Assembly: GCA_037178625.1 (NCBI GenBank)
Contig: CM074130.1
Location: 4,699,069 to 4,763,068 of the forward strand
Source: Skeletonema tropicum
Taxonomy: Eukaryota > Bacillariophyta > Thalassiosirophyceae > Thalassiosirales > Thalassiosiraceae
Direction of reading: 5' to 3'
DNA length: 64,000 bases
Both the position numbers and the translations under genes were made by a program. Position 1 is the first letter of the stretch, and every line of letters begins with the position of its first letter. Positions 32,201 to 45,685 of this stretch are shown here, in pieces. Below the pieces are notes generated by a model, which was given only the letters and a program-made list of their open reading frames with translations, ran no database searches and had not been told where the DNA came from.

Positions 32201-33019
32201 ATCTCGTCCTTAAGGCAGCATTTCTCCGCTACTATACATTGTAGTGATGGATCCGTATTACAGTCATCATCTGACCCTATTATAGATATTAGCACATAAC
32301 TTGCTGGACTTATCTTATGTACATGAACATATATAATCAGTGTGCTAAACCTGTGTCCATTGAATGTGTTGAGGTCTCGGCTGTCTATAGATTCAGGAGA
32401 TATCGCATGAGGCTATGATACTAGGATACATACTTACAAAGTCCACAATCATTACAAACTTAGCTATCAAAGGCTTTCTGAACAAGACCTCTCCTCCTTC
32501 GAACTCCTCGGGGTTCCAATCGCATCTGGTCCAGTTGTAAACGCAATTGTTTAGGGACGCGCGATAACATAAACATGATGTTGCCATGGCTCCTGTATTA
32601 TAAAGCATTACATCTTCTGTCCATGCACGTGAGCAATAACAGAGCCCTATAACTTGGTTTATAAGATCTAGATGTTCACAAAGTGATAAAGTGGCACGAC
32701 AATCTTGTATGTTATATGTAACAACTTCTAGAGCCACTCCTGGAGCATTCATGAACAGATCCAAATCAAAGTTGGTGGACTCAATGTCTGTCTTTTGGTT
32801 GGTGAGCTTCAGAGCCTTACATAGTGCATCTAGACTAAACTGCTTAAATCTTGTGTACATCGATGAGCTTATGAACATATATGTATCGAGATCTCTTAGT
32901 GAGCTGAGTAAGTCTCGCCCCGCTGCGGCTGACCTGGCCACGGTTTCCGATGCGCGCGGCCAATTCAAGAGTGTTGTGACGACGAGGCACGACAAGGCCT
33001 CAAGTGCCTCCATCCACAA
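32077..33019 (-). pseudogene. Fragment of family-B DNA polymerase, frameshifted, probably viral
   Basis: Minus strand. From about 32899 the frame shows the end of the 3'-5' exonuclease domain with the Exo III motif YNIQD, then motif A DFVSMYPSII, where the Asp binds catalytic metal. The frame stops at 32393 just after motif A. Sequence that fits the usual ISPE-type continuation goes on in another frame to about 32077, so one base has been lost near 32396-32402. Motifs B and C, the thumb and the N-terminus are missing. The first 40 codons (32900-33019) are GC-rich, unlike the rest, and look like a junction with unrelated DNA. It is convergent with and partly overlaps the RPB2 fragment. Confidence 0.75.
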
Positions 33020-33405
33020 AGAACTGTAGCAACGACGACGGGGGGGTGATGAATGATACGGGTAATCAAATCAAAGTCGCCTTATCAGATTGACCGTGGT
33101 TGTTCAAACACAGCAATCCCTTAGAACACACATTTGGTCCCCCACTGAATGTACAAAAATTTGAAATCGCTGTTACATAGTCAGAACTAGAATTAATGAG
33201 CCGCTCGAACTTCGAGAGCTAAGCACTATCAGAAGATGTTGTAGCATCATTTTGAGCCATCTTTGGCTTGCAGCCCACGACAAACTCTGAGGTCGGCCAA
33301 TGTGAAAAGGGTTCTTTTAGTTCGCTACCCTTCTTCTTCTTTCTCTTCATTGAAGCCCTCGCCGCTGCCAAATCCCCTGAGAGAAGGCAGCATGGAGGCA
33401 AAAAT
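33020..33405. other. Spacer between viral fragments and the ATPase gene
   Basis: Contains a G7 run near 33040 and the 3' flank of the ATPase gene. No gene is seen. Confidence 0.4.
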
Positions 33406-36400
33406 CTATTCTGGGGCAAGTAGGTGAGCCAGATCAGAATGAACATCATCAGCGATTGCCGAACTTGAACCCACACGATCGTTCATAATACTACCAAAGA
33501 ACTTGAACAAACTTGTGCACTTCCCAATTGCACCCTGTTATGAAGTCGACAAAGATTTGAGACACGATCAACAATTGATTTGACAGATACAGATATAGAA
33601 ATCAATGTGATCTACTTACCCAATCTTGATACCTTTCATGTGCAAGCAAACAGTAATCAGCTGCAATGTTGACTTCCCCAATGTCCAAATAAAAATACGC
33701 TGCCAACTCACAGGCCAAGGCTTCTTCGTGTACGAACTAAATGCAATACATACCAAAGTAAAAGCGAGTGAATATACGACACCATGGTATTGGCCAATGT
33801 GAAAGCATGCACATTCTTTTCGTCTTACCTTGTGAGCTTTGGCTGATGATATAGCCTTCTCATAGTACATTTTAGCGTCATCGAAGTTGCAGTTAGAAAA
33901 TGCTTCCTCCGCCTCCAATAAGTACCATTTATTCTCAAATGTCCACCGGGACGTTTCTGCCCACTTCCTCAATGCCAGTTTGGATTGGTTGCCTCTTTCG
34001 TGCCATTTGTCTCCATCTCTCGAGTTTCTAGCCACCCAGAATGAGATGAGACCAATATAAAATGCATTAAAAGATTGCGAGACTAGCAAATTGGCACAAG
34101 CGCTGCTAGTGACACAACCGAAGAACTTCTCTGCGTAGTCTTTGGTATCATCGTACAATCGAAACATGAAGCTGATGTATGACTTCTGAAAGAAGTGTGT
34201 CATCTTGAAGCTGCGGTTCTTTGTTGCGACAATGTTCTCTTCCTCGGCCGAAGTCTGCTTTGAATCTTCATCGATTCCACTTAACTTGAGTACAGATTTC
34301 TGTACGAGTTGTGTTTCTCTCAAGAATATCACCATCTTTCTTTTCCCTATGAAGTTAATTACTTCGTCACCTTTTTCTCTTGTGGTTTGTAACTTCACAC
34401 CAGCGTAGAAAATGGATAAATAACCTGTAAACAAATTGAGAGCTGCTTGGATGAGATCACCAGATGCTATTGCAGCAGCGCATCCCTCATTATGATATTC
34501 TAATGTAGCTTGAAGCGGCTCTATGTATGATACGACTTGTGTTCGAATACATATGATCTCACCAGCATTATCTCTTGACCCTAATTTGTCCAGCAACGAA
34601 CAAGCCAGTTTCACGTAGTTGTATCCTCCACTGATATCTCCAAGCTTTGCTGCATACGAGCCAAAGTGCGCAAAGCCTAATGCAGACACAGGATTCATGC
34701 CGTGATCAACAGACAGTTGAATAATTTGTTTCGCCACATGCGGCGCTGATTCAGGCTTAATTAGAGCCATTCCTACCATCAATTTGCTCAGGAATTTCAT
34801 TGCAATAGTCATTGTTGAGTCAGTCATTCTTTTGGTATTCAATAATTCATCACAAGTATAAGCTGAAAGCAGATCTTTTGTTTCTTTCACGCAAGCTTCT
34901 ATACTCGATCCGCACCCTCGCAAATCAATACCCAGCTTCGACAAAATATCAAGCCCCTTTTCGACGGATACTGGTAGCCCTGATGACCATGCCAGAGAAC
35001 ATGTAACGAAATATGTAACGTTGAGTGTGTCCTCAAATGACTGAGCCTTTTTCATAACTTGTTGAGATAGAAGTTTCAAGCTGGTGATATCGCCATTAGC
35101 GAGTGCACAGTTTGCAGCCAAGTTAAACAACTCTAAACTCAACGTATAGTGCTCCTCCCAGTGCTTTTTCCGCAGAAAAGTTATCCCGTTATCAAAATAT
35201 GAGTAGGCTGCTTCAAAATCGGACATCTCCATTGCCTTCTTCCCGGCCCTGAGATTGAGATTTGCAACAATGGTGTATTGCCTCCCATCTTCAACAGCTT
35301 CAGGACCCGCTAAATTGAGTTGGCTTGCAGCAATGAAGAGAAAGCCGTCCTCTTCATCGCGTTTAGAAGCTAGAGCCATACCATAGCTGAAATGAAAGCG
35401 GCACCGATCAAGGTAATTCATCATGTTGTAAGCAGCCTCTTGGATGCGGTCGTGACTGAAACGATATTGATCTTCTATCTTGTCCAGTAATCCTTCAGCG
35501 ACAGCTGTCTCTATGCCGTCGCGTAAATTTTTGTTGAGAACCCTCTCAAGCGTCTTGACGAAGGCACTGTTTACCGATGACCCGAAACAAGATAAAATGC
35601 TCAGAGTTGATTTGATATCAGCGGGCAACGCTAGAATCCTACGCGATAGGAACTCAGCCACATCGTCGGACAGCTTCTGGCATAAAATCTTCTCTTCATC
35701 CCACTCCCACCGTCGCCGTCGCAAGCTTGGACGTAGTAGACCATCCTTGCTCAGGGAAATCATCAATCGAGTGACAAAAAGAGGATTCCCCTTCGTCTTG
35801 TGGTATATTATACTCGACAAAGTCCGCGTAAGACGCGGTGATAGGCACAACGTTTCTGAGACCATCGTTCCCAACGTCTCTTCGTCTATAGAATCCAGTT
35901 CGACGTTTGTCGACGGAATAACGTCATCTTTTACTCCGCCATTGACCTCTCCTTTCCGGTAACATCCTAAGAAGAAGAAATGTACATCCTGCGAGTTGAG
36001 GCCACCACCAAGTAAGAGCTGGTTCACAGCTGCGATAGATGCTGAATCTGCCCACTGCAAGTCATCGAGAAATAAAGCTACAGGGGAAGCAAATGCATGG
36101 GATATCACTTTCACAAATTCACATAGCAGCATTTGAAGTCGCTTCTGTGCGTTGACGTTGTCTTCATCCTGATTACAGCCAATTCCTTCCAACCCTAGAA
36201 GGATTGCCAACGCGGGTAGAAGCTTAGTCAAGTAATATGCATCCCTTCCAAGTATTCGACGCACCTGGTGGACCAATTTCTGCTTCACCGAAGCAAGGGT
36301 ACGATCGCGCACCAGATGATCGCAAAAGTGGTTGAAAGCCGACGCCAACGCACTGAATGGTTTGCCCTGTTGCAGTTGATCAAACTTTCCAACTAAGAAG

Positions 36401-37620
36401 ATTCCTCTGTTTGAAACCACATACTTCCCGACTTCAAACGCCAAAAATGACTTGCCCGTTCCTGATCTGCCGGATATTACTACCGACTCGCTTTCACCAA
36501 CCGCTGACCGCCGATAGGCATCGATAATAGTGGACAGCTCGGCTTTTCTACCGTAGCGAGTGTCATCAAATTTCAAACCAGTGGTTGATAAACTCCCCAT
36601 ATCCTTATCATAGAGATAGATCGAAGGTTTATCAAGCATGAGCTGTAAGTCATCCCTCACATCTGACATAGATTGATACGCATCTTCTCCACCGTGTCTG
36701 TCATCTGCTACATCCAACATATTGGAAATCAAATCACACAGAGATATTGGAACTCCTTTATCTTTCAGTGTCTCCACCGACATCGCATACATAATGTTCT
36801 TATTACTTGCCCATTCTTTCTTCCTTGGATTTTGACCGTGCAGGTGCAGGGACCCATCACCGTCATCGTTTCCCCAAAGATTATTGTACTCATCTTGATG
36901 AGCGAGAAGATTACCGCCATGAAGATCATCTATTGCAAGAGGATAATCGCTATGCAGATCATCTATTGCGAGATGATCACCGCCGTTAATATCAACTTCA
37001 CTGATGGCATCTAGATCAATGGTCCTGTCACCTAGATTGAAGAGGAGTGGATCCAAATCCAAGCCTTCTAACAATTCATTCGTTGTCCCAGTTTGAATTG
37101 CAGACCCGTCGGCAGCGTCAGGACCACTTCCTTCTCCTACTGTTAGTTTTGGTTCGATCTCAGCAGGCCGCTTCCCCCCTGAAAATATTTCATAAAAGAC
37201 AATCCCGAGTGAATATAATATTCCTTTATCTCTTGCTCGTCCCGAATCATTATTATCGCTCGTAGTGGACAATAAAGATGGCAATATTTCTGCTCGAATG
37301 TTATTTCTATCGTCCTCATCTGTAATGACTACAATGCTATCTATCCAATCTTCGGCGCCCGGCGAATGCAAAGGCGTAAGTGATTGACCACCATGTTCTT
37401 CGGCTTTGCAAAATTGATCAGCAAGTGAGGCGGCAATCTGCAGAGCTGAAAGTAAGTAATCATCGGGCCACGTTGTAATCGCGGCATTTTCTTCCCCGCC
37501 TGAAGGCTGCTGCTGCTGATTACCGAATAATATTTTCGTTTTGAAGGAGCGAATCCACTCTGAGAGTGGTGTGCTCAGATGAAAAGCACTTCTATTAGGA
37601 TTACTACTTTTATTAGACAT
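33406..37620 (-). CDS. AAA-type ATPase with kinase-like N-terminus and helical repeats (hybrid sensor kinase-related)
   Basis: Exons 37620-33829, 33736-33620 and 33534-33406; introns of 92 and 85 bp (GTAAGA...TTTAG and GTAAGT...AACAG). Reading through intron 1 without splicing gives a stop at 33616 and unlikely sequence; splicing gives FVHEEALACELAAYFYLDIG...ERYQDWG, typical helical-repeat sequence for this family. The product is about 1345 residues. Residues 120-150 keep a protein-kinase C-lobe remnant (LYSLGIVFYEIFSGG), but no ATP loop or catalytic loop is seen. An AAA_16-like ATPase starts near 360 (Walker A GRSGTGKS about 384; Walker B VALFLDDLQWAD about 515). Helical TPR-like repeats follow to the end. 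Related proteins in stramenopiles and cyanobacteria continue into GAF and histidine-kinase domains; these are absent here, so it is a short form. A signalling or scaffolding role is inferred. Confidence 0.82.
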
Positions 37621-39884
37621 ACTCTCAAGACATCGAATCTATGTATTGTATCGACAAAAGATTCATGGAGGGAGTTCGGTTTGCAATTTTCTGCACGCGC
37701 TGTTTTTTCCATCCACAACTCACAAATCGGCAACCCATCACAGCAATCATGGTGGGCCGCCATGCCATAGCACAATCAATTAGGACTCCAACGCATTGTT
37801 AAGCTATGATCTAGATCAGTTTTTGACGTAGAAAACGCTGATGTACTCGGCAAGTCATGAAATTGAGAGCCTACAGACGTATCGGCGGCTATATCTAAGG
37901 CATCGATTTTTGGTCTATTTTGCTGCAGGTGTCAAATAACGTCGACGAGGAAACGCAATAAACGTTCCACAAGGCCCCCGTAGTAATCTCAGTATCATAT
38001 TAATATAGATGGCTGATATGGGTGTTCATAACGCCATGGTATCTGATTTTGATCCACTTGTAGGCGATGTCTTGCGGGTGTTGTATTTTGATTTATTTGA
38101 ACAGATTCGTTTGTGGACATAGCATCTCATTAGGACGGTATTAATATACACAGCAACACATTTTATTGCAATTACTCTCCTAAACTATCAATATATGAAC
38201 TAGAGTCCACATTATATCTCTGGAGCAAGCCGTCGTGCTGCCTTGAATCAACAATCAACTTCTGTAATCTCTGTAGAAGACAAGGCAAGTGCTTGTGTGT
38301 AGGTTGCGTCTAAGATAATGTTATTATGAATATAAGGATTATTAATCTCTTTACATTATGTGTTCTATTTCTCATTATAATGAGTATTGCTGCATGGGTC
38401 AGCAGGAAGACACATACATGCATCATGGTTGCGTCAAATAGACTATCTTTTCTTCTAGCTGACAAACCTTCTTAGATAATGTTGCCGCATGCACCCTCCA
38501 GTGCAGCACTTCTCAAGAAACATTTGCCCACCCTAGATCCAAATGATTCCGTCTACCGGCGGTTGCATGGAACATTGTTCGTTGTTTGTTTGTCACCCTA
38601 TTCATCTCTTACTTCATAGCAGATTGTTCCAGGTTGATGCTTCATCTCTAATACAGAATGCCGCCTACTTGCCTCGATGATAACAATGAAATTACCGAAT
38701 CCTTCCGAAGAGATGTATAGTTATCGACTCTCACATTGCATCTGCTACTAAAGCTGATTAGGAAGTCACCCGATATCTCAGATATATTGTAAGCTTTTGT
38801 GTCCACTGAAGCCGTCGTACGTATTGAGAGTGATGATGAGAGGGTGCCAGCAGAAAGCAGCAGAAGAAAACAGCAGTGGCAGTCCATGGAAAGTATATCC
38901 ACCTCAAAATCATACTGTTGCATGCAATAGTCTCTGGATCAGCATCCACCATTCAAGGTGTAATGCCTCCTTCGACGTCAACGTGTTGTATAATAATTAT
39001 TACCGACACAAACCACTCATGACCAGATTGTCACCTCAGCCGCACCACACGGAGACGAGACGCCAATATGTCCATCAACACCACTATATTTTTGTATTAG
39101 AAGCATCATCTCGCTCTTTTGTTATAATATTCCCACACCTCTCATAAGTTGTGCCGCTGCATCGTTGGATAATCGCTGTAACCATGGTGCCCGCGTAGGT
39201 GAGCCATGCCGACAGTTCTAGACGGTTTGAACGGTAACCGCCTCATCGAATGCCACCATATATCATAGGTAGTGTCAGGTTGTCGAGTAATAGACTGTGA
39301 TCATGTCCCAAAGGTCACAGTTGCGTAGGGGGCCTATGCAGTTGTCGCTTTTTATGAAAATAACGGTCACTTTTGTAGGAGGAAACCAAGAAAAAGGTCT
39401 GAGACCTTGGAGACAAAATTCCTTCACATCCATTGGGCCATAGGGGTCCCCTGAGGTCACCGCCGCCGGTTTATGGTGGTGCCGACCCCCGTTCCGCCCC
39501 ATACCATAGCCGCTGCCGTCGCCATGGTTATTGTGTTCAAAGTGTTGTTTGTGAGGGAGCTGTAGCAAAATGAGGGGGCCAACGCGGATGTAATTAGAGG
39601 GGAATCCCTGACCCCGTCAAAATTGCAACGCAGATTTGAGTGCGTGCAGAATTTTGCTTTTGAACTCCCTCCATTAAAATGCGGGTTGTGATGACCCTCT
39701 CAGTGCTCAGGCTAAGCTAGCTAAGTACATACATACTGCGAGAGAGGCTGCTTCCGAAGTTCAAGTGCTGCAAATGTCACTCCCACAACTAATACCGAAA
39801 TGTGACATTGACGGTACTAAATTAAGTATATGGATGCCGTGCGTTACACACACAAACTTTAACTTCAACGCAAGAAATGGTGTA

Positions 39885-39923
39885 GTGCCACTGCGACTTT
39901 ATTAGTGCCAGATGAAGAAATGA
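39885..39923 (+). repeat. Direct repeat upstream of the VTT gene, copy 1
   Basis: GTGCCACTGCGACT followed by TTAGTGCCAGATG is repeated imperfectly at 40355-40397. A related CTAATCGATAGAGCT block is also repeated (near 40051 and 40208), so a unit of about 470 bp seems to be partly duplicated. Confidence 0.8.
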
Positions 39924-40354
39924 CGCATGCAGCACTCACTCAGAAATTCTAAGGAGCACAGCTAGAGAGCTATTTGCGTATTTCGTGAGGGCATTTGCAC
40001 GAGCTGTGATTATACATTTTTTGAAAGATTGTGAAGATAACAATGGTACTAATCGATAGAGCTTGAGGAGGACTTTCAAACGGTGATCATATCGTGAGCT
40101 TTGAAAGCCGGCTGGAACGTCGGATCTGGTCGAGCTGGGCAAAAAGTAGACCCGTTTTCGCCAGGTCGATTGAATAAAAGTAGTGCTCCAATCAAGCTCA
40201 TTACACGTCTAATCGATAGAGCTCGATAATAAGAGCTTTCCAAAACGACACTTATTGCTGTCATTGGCCGCATGGGAGAGAGATCATGTAGTATGATCAT
40301 CTTGAGCTGTGAGATGTTGTGTTGTGTATATACCTCCTATCAAACAGTGAATTG

Positions 40355-40397
40355 GTGCCACTGCGACTGATTTAGTGCCAGATGGAAGAAAAAATGA
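40355..40397 (+). repeat. Direct repeat upstream of the VTT gene, copy 2
   Basis: Second copy of the 39885 block, about 210 bp before the VTT start codon, with small insertions. Confidence 0.8.
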
Positions 40398-40605
40398 ACA
40401 CCTCAACAAAGAGCACGACAATGGCCAAATTTGACCAGCACCCAGCGCCCAACGCACTACATACTTACATCTTGATACTCCGCTATCAACAACCTGTCGT
40501 GCTATTCCAAGACCAAGAGTGCAGTCGTTGACCGTGCTCGTCTTTTATTATCTGATTATTCATTGAACAGTACAGTACGTCATAAATATCATCGCACATT
40601 TCGCA

Positions 40606-43600
40606 ATGAGCAGTCCCAGAGGACGCACAAATCCACCACCTCCTCCGCCGCCACCCTATGCAGGAGCCTACGCTGCCAATTCAAATTCAAAATATTCCAA
40701 CAAAATGATGCCTCTCGATAAGAACGATGATCCACCGCAGCCATCATCGTCCAATGATTATTTGGCCGACGCAGAGGCCATCGTTCAAAATTCGCCCATT
40801 TCTCCGAGGCAGATTATCAGCAACAGCAGCGATTCGCCCAAGAGTCCACGAATTATTACCAGGGTCCGCCAGGTGCCGCCGCCGCCGCCGCCTAGATCGC
40901 CGTCATCCTATCAACGATCATCATCTTCGTATGGCGCCACGAATAATCATCAGAATGATTCATCATCACGGTCACCTCCTCGTCACGCCGCTAGCAGTGC
41001 AGCTTTTCCACCATCGCCTCAGCGTAGTCCACGACCGCCGCCTCCGCCTCCGTTGACCCATAATGATGAGCAGCATAATAATTCGGTAGGCTCGTTTCGA
41101 TCATCCACGGGTAGTTCATCTTCGTCTAGTCGACAGCAGCAGCGTCAGAATATTGAAGTTCCACTAAAGGATTATCAACAACAACATCAACAATATCAGG
41201 GCAGTCTGAGCCATCGTACTAATGTGGACAAGAATTCTGTTGAGGAAGAAAAGCATGAAGAACAAAGTATTGATGATCAAAGTATTGACAATCATGACGG
41301 TGAAATATATGGCACTGATAATAATGATGATGTCAATCAATCTCATCGCTCCCTTGACAGCAACAGTAGAGCCATTCCTACAAATACTACTACTACAACT
41401 ACAGCTCCCAACAATGATGATGACAACGCCAACAACAACAAATGCACCTCCATCCTCAAATCTCTCCTCTGCATCTTCCCCAAAGTCGAACCCCTCCCAT
41501 GGAAAACATTCACCTTCCTATTCGTTTGGTGCATCATCCCCCCACTCTGTTACATCCTCTTCTTCACCCAAATGGGTTTCGGAGAACATATTTATTATGC
41601 CATCAGTGACAGTTTCGGAGACTACGCCTACAGCCTAGCATTAGGCCTATTGGTATCCATGTTGATTTTGTACATGTTCGATGCCGAATGCTGGAATGGG
41701 AAATTGGCATTGATATTTCTAGATATATGTACCATGATGATTGTTTTGGGTGTGGTATTACTCACATTGTGTATTGCCGATCAATTTCCGTATGGGATGG
41801 TATGTTTGTTTGCCATCTTTCAACCATTGTGGTTATTGGCGGTCAAGTTGATCTTTTATGCCAGGAGGGTGGATACTCGGGCATATGTGAGTTGGTTGAG
41901 TGGTCCATTATTCTTGACTAGTTTGTGTACCGGAGTGGCGTGGATGGGATGGGTATTTAGTAATCCAGAAAATCAATGGAATTTGTTGGTTCGGATGGAA
42001 TTGGCGGAACGATCGGCGTGTCTGCCGAATTTTGAGGAGTATCCCGACTGTCGACTGGGGGGGATGAATTCCACGGAAGAAGAGACGTGTTTTTCTACTG
42101 AGAATGGTGTCTTGGAGTTTCCGGAGGGGTGTGATCAATCTTGCACGGGTGTTTACAATGATTGTACCAATGGATTCATTCTATGGGTTGGGCCAGTTCT
42201 TGTTGCTATGACCATGTTCTTTTTGAGCTTCTTTTGCACATTCCTCCGTTCAGAGGGGACGAAAGAGAAGGATATTTTCAATTTTGGTAAAGTGTGGCTC
42301 TTCATATTATTTGCCATTTGGGTGACTACGTCGCTTTCTGGAATGGCCTCTGGAGTTACTTCTGCGTTGGCAGCATTGACATTGGCATCCTTCGTTGCAT
42401 CGGCCGTGTTTATAGTGGTTAGTTTTGACCGTGATGCGAGGAAGGATAATACGGCTGCTGTATTCAAGAGGTTGCAAGACAAGTATGGGGAGAATCTCGA
42501 TCTTGCGAGGGGACTCTTCGTCGCAACTTGTGCCCCCATTGTATTGATTTACTTTTGTTTCTCCATTACAAATCAACTGATTCGAAAGACTAGGATATTC
42601 CCATGTTCGCATCCAGTGGGAGATTCAAATGACATGTTTACAACTCGGACGAGGAGGCAAATTGACCAGATGAAGAGATGGGACCGTGTCCGAGTTTATA
42701 CCATTGCTGTGTATTGGGGGATATTCTTCATGGTCATGCAGGTGTTAGTAGCCAAGCTGACAGTAGTCTTTCTCAGTTGGCTCATTGAACAAACTGCCTC
42801 TTTTGGTCTCGGCGCAGTGACTGCACTTTTGGTTGCAGTTGGAGTTACGATGTTTCTGTTACCACCCGTTCCAGGTGTACCAGTTTACCTGACACTTGGT
42901 ATTGTGTTGCCTGCTCAAGGCCATGTGACGATGGGTTGGATCGGATCCATTGGATATTCTATCGCCATTGGTCTATTGCTGAAATTATTTTCAAGCGCTC
43001 TACAGCAGAAAATGATTGGCGAAAATCTTTCAAAATATATCCGTGTGAGACAATTTGTTGGTGTAAATTCCACGCTGATGAAAGCCATGAGGCTTGTGCT
43101 GAGCCAAGACGGTCTATCTGTACCGAAAGTAGCAATATTGATTGGGTGAGTAGGATGTGATGACTCTAACACAGCAACAATTCATAATTGAGATGCTCAC
43201 ATCTGCCGTACTATGTTGTCGCCATTTTGCAGCGGCCCTGACTGGCCCACGTCCGTTTTGTGTGGGATCCTACGCCTTTCTCTCCCTCAGATCATTTTGG
43301 GTACTATTCCCGTCGTGATGTTAATCCTCCCAACATGTGTCACGGGTGCATTTCTGTACATGGCGTCCCTGAAAGACGAATCAGGCAATCCCGAGTTTTC
43401 TTGGGCTGGCACGGTTTCTACAATTACTGCATCGCTCACCGCCCTTGTTCAGTTTGGAAGTATGATTGTAGCCGCGTACTACTTGGAACAAGCTGCTGAC
43501 AAACGTATGGATGAAGTTGCCGCCATTGAAGATGACGCTGAAGTGAAGAAAGCTGATGACGAGGCGGCGCATCTGAACAAGTGCTACCGCGAAGTAACCC

Positions 43601-44058
43601 AATGGGAAAAGATTCCAATATTTCCAAAGCTGTTGATACGGTCGTCACTAGCATGTATTATCATTAGCTGCTACATTGTACAATTGTTTTCAAGCCGATG
43701 TTTCACTGAGCACACGCTGACGGACTCGATTGATGACAATCTACAAGGAAATGTTGGAAACTTGTTCTTGCCGCTAGGGTGGTTAGCAACTGGTCTCTTC
43801 GGCACTTCGATAGTGCTACTCTATGTGTTCATTAGTTGGGGAAAGGCCAAGGCAAAGATGAAAGTGAAAGAAGCTGTCCCAAAGCCAGAAGCGTTAGTTT
43901 ACGGATCCAGTGACAATACCGCTTTGGATCTTGACTTACAAGCTGCAGCAGATGGGATCCGTGCCGATGAGTTGACCCCATCAACAAGTAATAACGAGAG
44001 AGTTGTCGGCTACCGTCATTCCGACTCTCGGGGAGCTCGATCTACCTCAAGATTTTAA
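40606..44058 (+). CDS. VTT-domain (DedA/TMEM64-type) multi-pass membrane protein
   Basis: Two exons, 40606-43145 and 43233-44058, about 1121 residues. A GTGAGT donor at 43146 and a TTTTGCAG acceptor ending at 43232 remove 87 bp, joining KVAILI-G to GPDWPTSVLCGILRL in frame; without splicing the frame ends at 43149. Residues 1-280 are low-complexity (Pro runs near 11 and 95, Gln and Asn stretches). Membrane segments begin near 303. A Cys-containing loop, probably lumenal, lies around 465-520. The VTT core is near 700-880, including LLPPVPGVPVYLTLGIVLP, the Pro/Gly-rich re-entrant region typical of VTT/DedA proteins; more membrane segments follow in exon 2. Family members act in ER/Golgi lipid scrambling and membrane traffic; that role is an inference here. 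A near-identical piece of exon 1 lies at 23725-31378. Confidence 0.88.
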
Positions 44059-45264
44059 GATTGCACCAAGTTCATAACAATGTTGGTTGATATTGTATAA
44101 AATAGATTTTAGTTTACATTGGTTAAATACGAGTGCAAGACGAGCAATGTATCTTCAGCACTACTCTAGTGTTAAAGAGACACTCCCAATGATGATGTGT
44201 TATTGATTGTATAGCAGCTACAAAGAAGTCGTCCAATTGCGCCGCCGCCGCCAAGGACATGGAAGATGTTGCATCTCGAAGTGAGGAAGCAAAGTGAGGA
44301 ATAGCAGCGAATGATGTATGATGTAGAAAATTATCATGTAAAAGTTGAGGAGCGTTATTAGTGGAATCACTTTGTTGGTAGCGCCTATTTGAACATTGTT
44401 GCTTTAATTTCAGTGGAGGGATAAGAAGTGAAAGCAACAAGTAGACATGAAGTGGATTGAGCAAGTGCCACAATAGCAATAGAAGCAAGTACATTCACTC
44501 TGAGACTTAGAGTGAGAGCTGACAACACTTGCATGAGTGAATTTCAAGAGAGCGAAGATGAAGATCGCATTGGACTCGTATTACTTGGTACTAAAAGCAG
44601 TGTCATGAAAACTAGTTACATCTTTCATAGGAATAATGAGAGACATTATCTAATCTACACCTCACTCCCCATCTGTGAAGGCGGAAACGCCGATCCCCTA
44701 TCATTCCGCTAGAGAGATAGAGAGGCTGCAAATGTGTCAAATGATACCCGATATGCAATGGGCTTTGCCTTTGGAGCGCTACTTGGTGTCAGGTGTGACA
44801 GGATATGGTAGGGCCCTCAACTGCTCGAACAACACGAAGTCTGCACGTCAACAGGCTGTGCTTGGTCCAAATAGCGGTGGATGAATGGACGGTAGCTGGT
44901 CGTGTCGATTGTGTTATGCCGTGTGTGGTGAAAAGTGTGCTCAGAGATGTAAACGTTGAACTGCTCTTGAGTCACAATGGAAGTAGGAACTACGAAGATG
45001 TCAAGTTGGGCAGGAAGATGTGTTGTTAGAAAGATGACTCGAAACGAAAAATAAAGACATGTCAACAAGAATCTATCGCTATTGACATCAAATTCTTTGG
45101 GGAAATATGGGCGGGGGACGTCACACAAGATGCTGACAGGGTTCGAATAACCAAGGTACTCCGGCAGGCTACAGTCCCGGGGTCCTCTTCACCCTCCTAA
45201 AGGGATCACTAGATCGCCCGCGCGAGTGCAGCTCTCAGCTTCTCTGACTCTATTACCCTCTTTT

Positions 45265-45685
45265 CTAATGGAAAATACTTAAGCTCATGGACTCTTTGAC
45301 GGAGGGTTGACCCGATTCTGTCGACACTGCATGTGTGGAATTGAAGTCGCTGGAGCGATTCCAAGAGACTTGTCTTTGTTTACAGAACCTTGTTGATTCG
45401 TCACAATTTCTTCCCTCTGTTTTTATGGAGCACACTTTACTCATGGCCTCTTTGATCGACTGATAATCTGACTCTGTCGACACTGCCTGTGGAATAGTGC
45501 TCGTTGGAGCGATTCCCTGAGAAAGCAAGTAGTAGATGGACTTGTACTCATCTTGTTGCTGCTTACTTTCTCTCCTCGCTAGTTCTTTCGTACGTATGCC
45601 GCTCTAGCTGTTGTTGATATTGATGCTGCTCATCATTGTGACTCTGCTCATCATGACACTTACTGCTCTTTCTCCACTTTTGTCT
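45265..45685 (-). pseudogene. Decayed Gln-rich ORF with internal duplication, array copy 1
   Basis: Encodes NEYKSIYYLLSQ-like sequence, then two imperfect repeats of GIAPxSxIPxAVSTESxxxSxKE. Copy 1 has a one-base insertion near 45594 that breaks the upstream Gln-rich part, and an extra T near 45399 that alters the region between the repeats. No in-frame ATG was found. Confidence 0.35.

Larger units (their letters stand above)
37621..40605. other. 3-kb divergent intergenic region
   Basis: Separates the ATPase gene (minus) from the VTT gene (plus), so both promoters lie here. No credible gene is seen; frames are under 120 codons and feature-poor. The right end carries the direct repeats at 39885 and 40355. 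Confidence 0.5.

Noticed and set aside
43213..44058. Separate gene for the frame starting near 43213
   Set aside because: A canonical 87-bp intron joins it in frame to the upstream VTT exon, and the frame has no ATG of its own at that point.
45130..45250. Conserved GC-rich stretch in each array unit as a structural RNA
   Set aside because: It resembles tRNA or rRNA only superficially. I could not fold a known RNA, and conservation between copies is no higher than in their surroundings.
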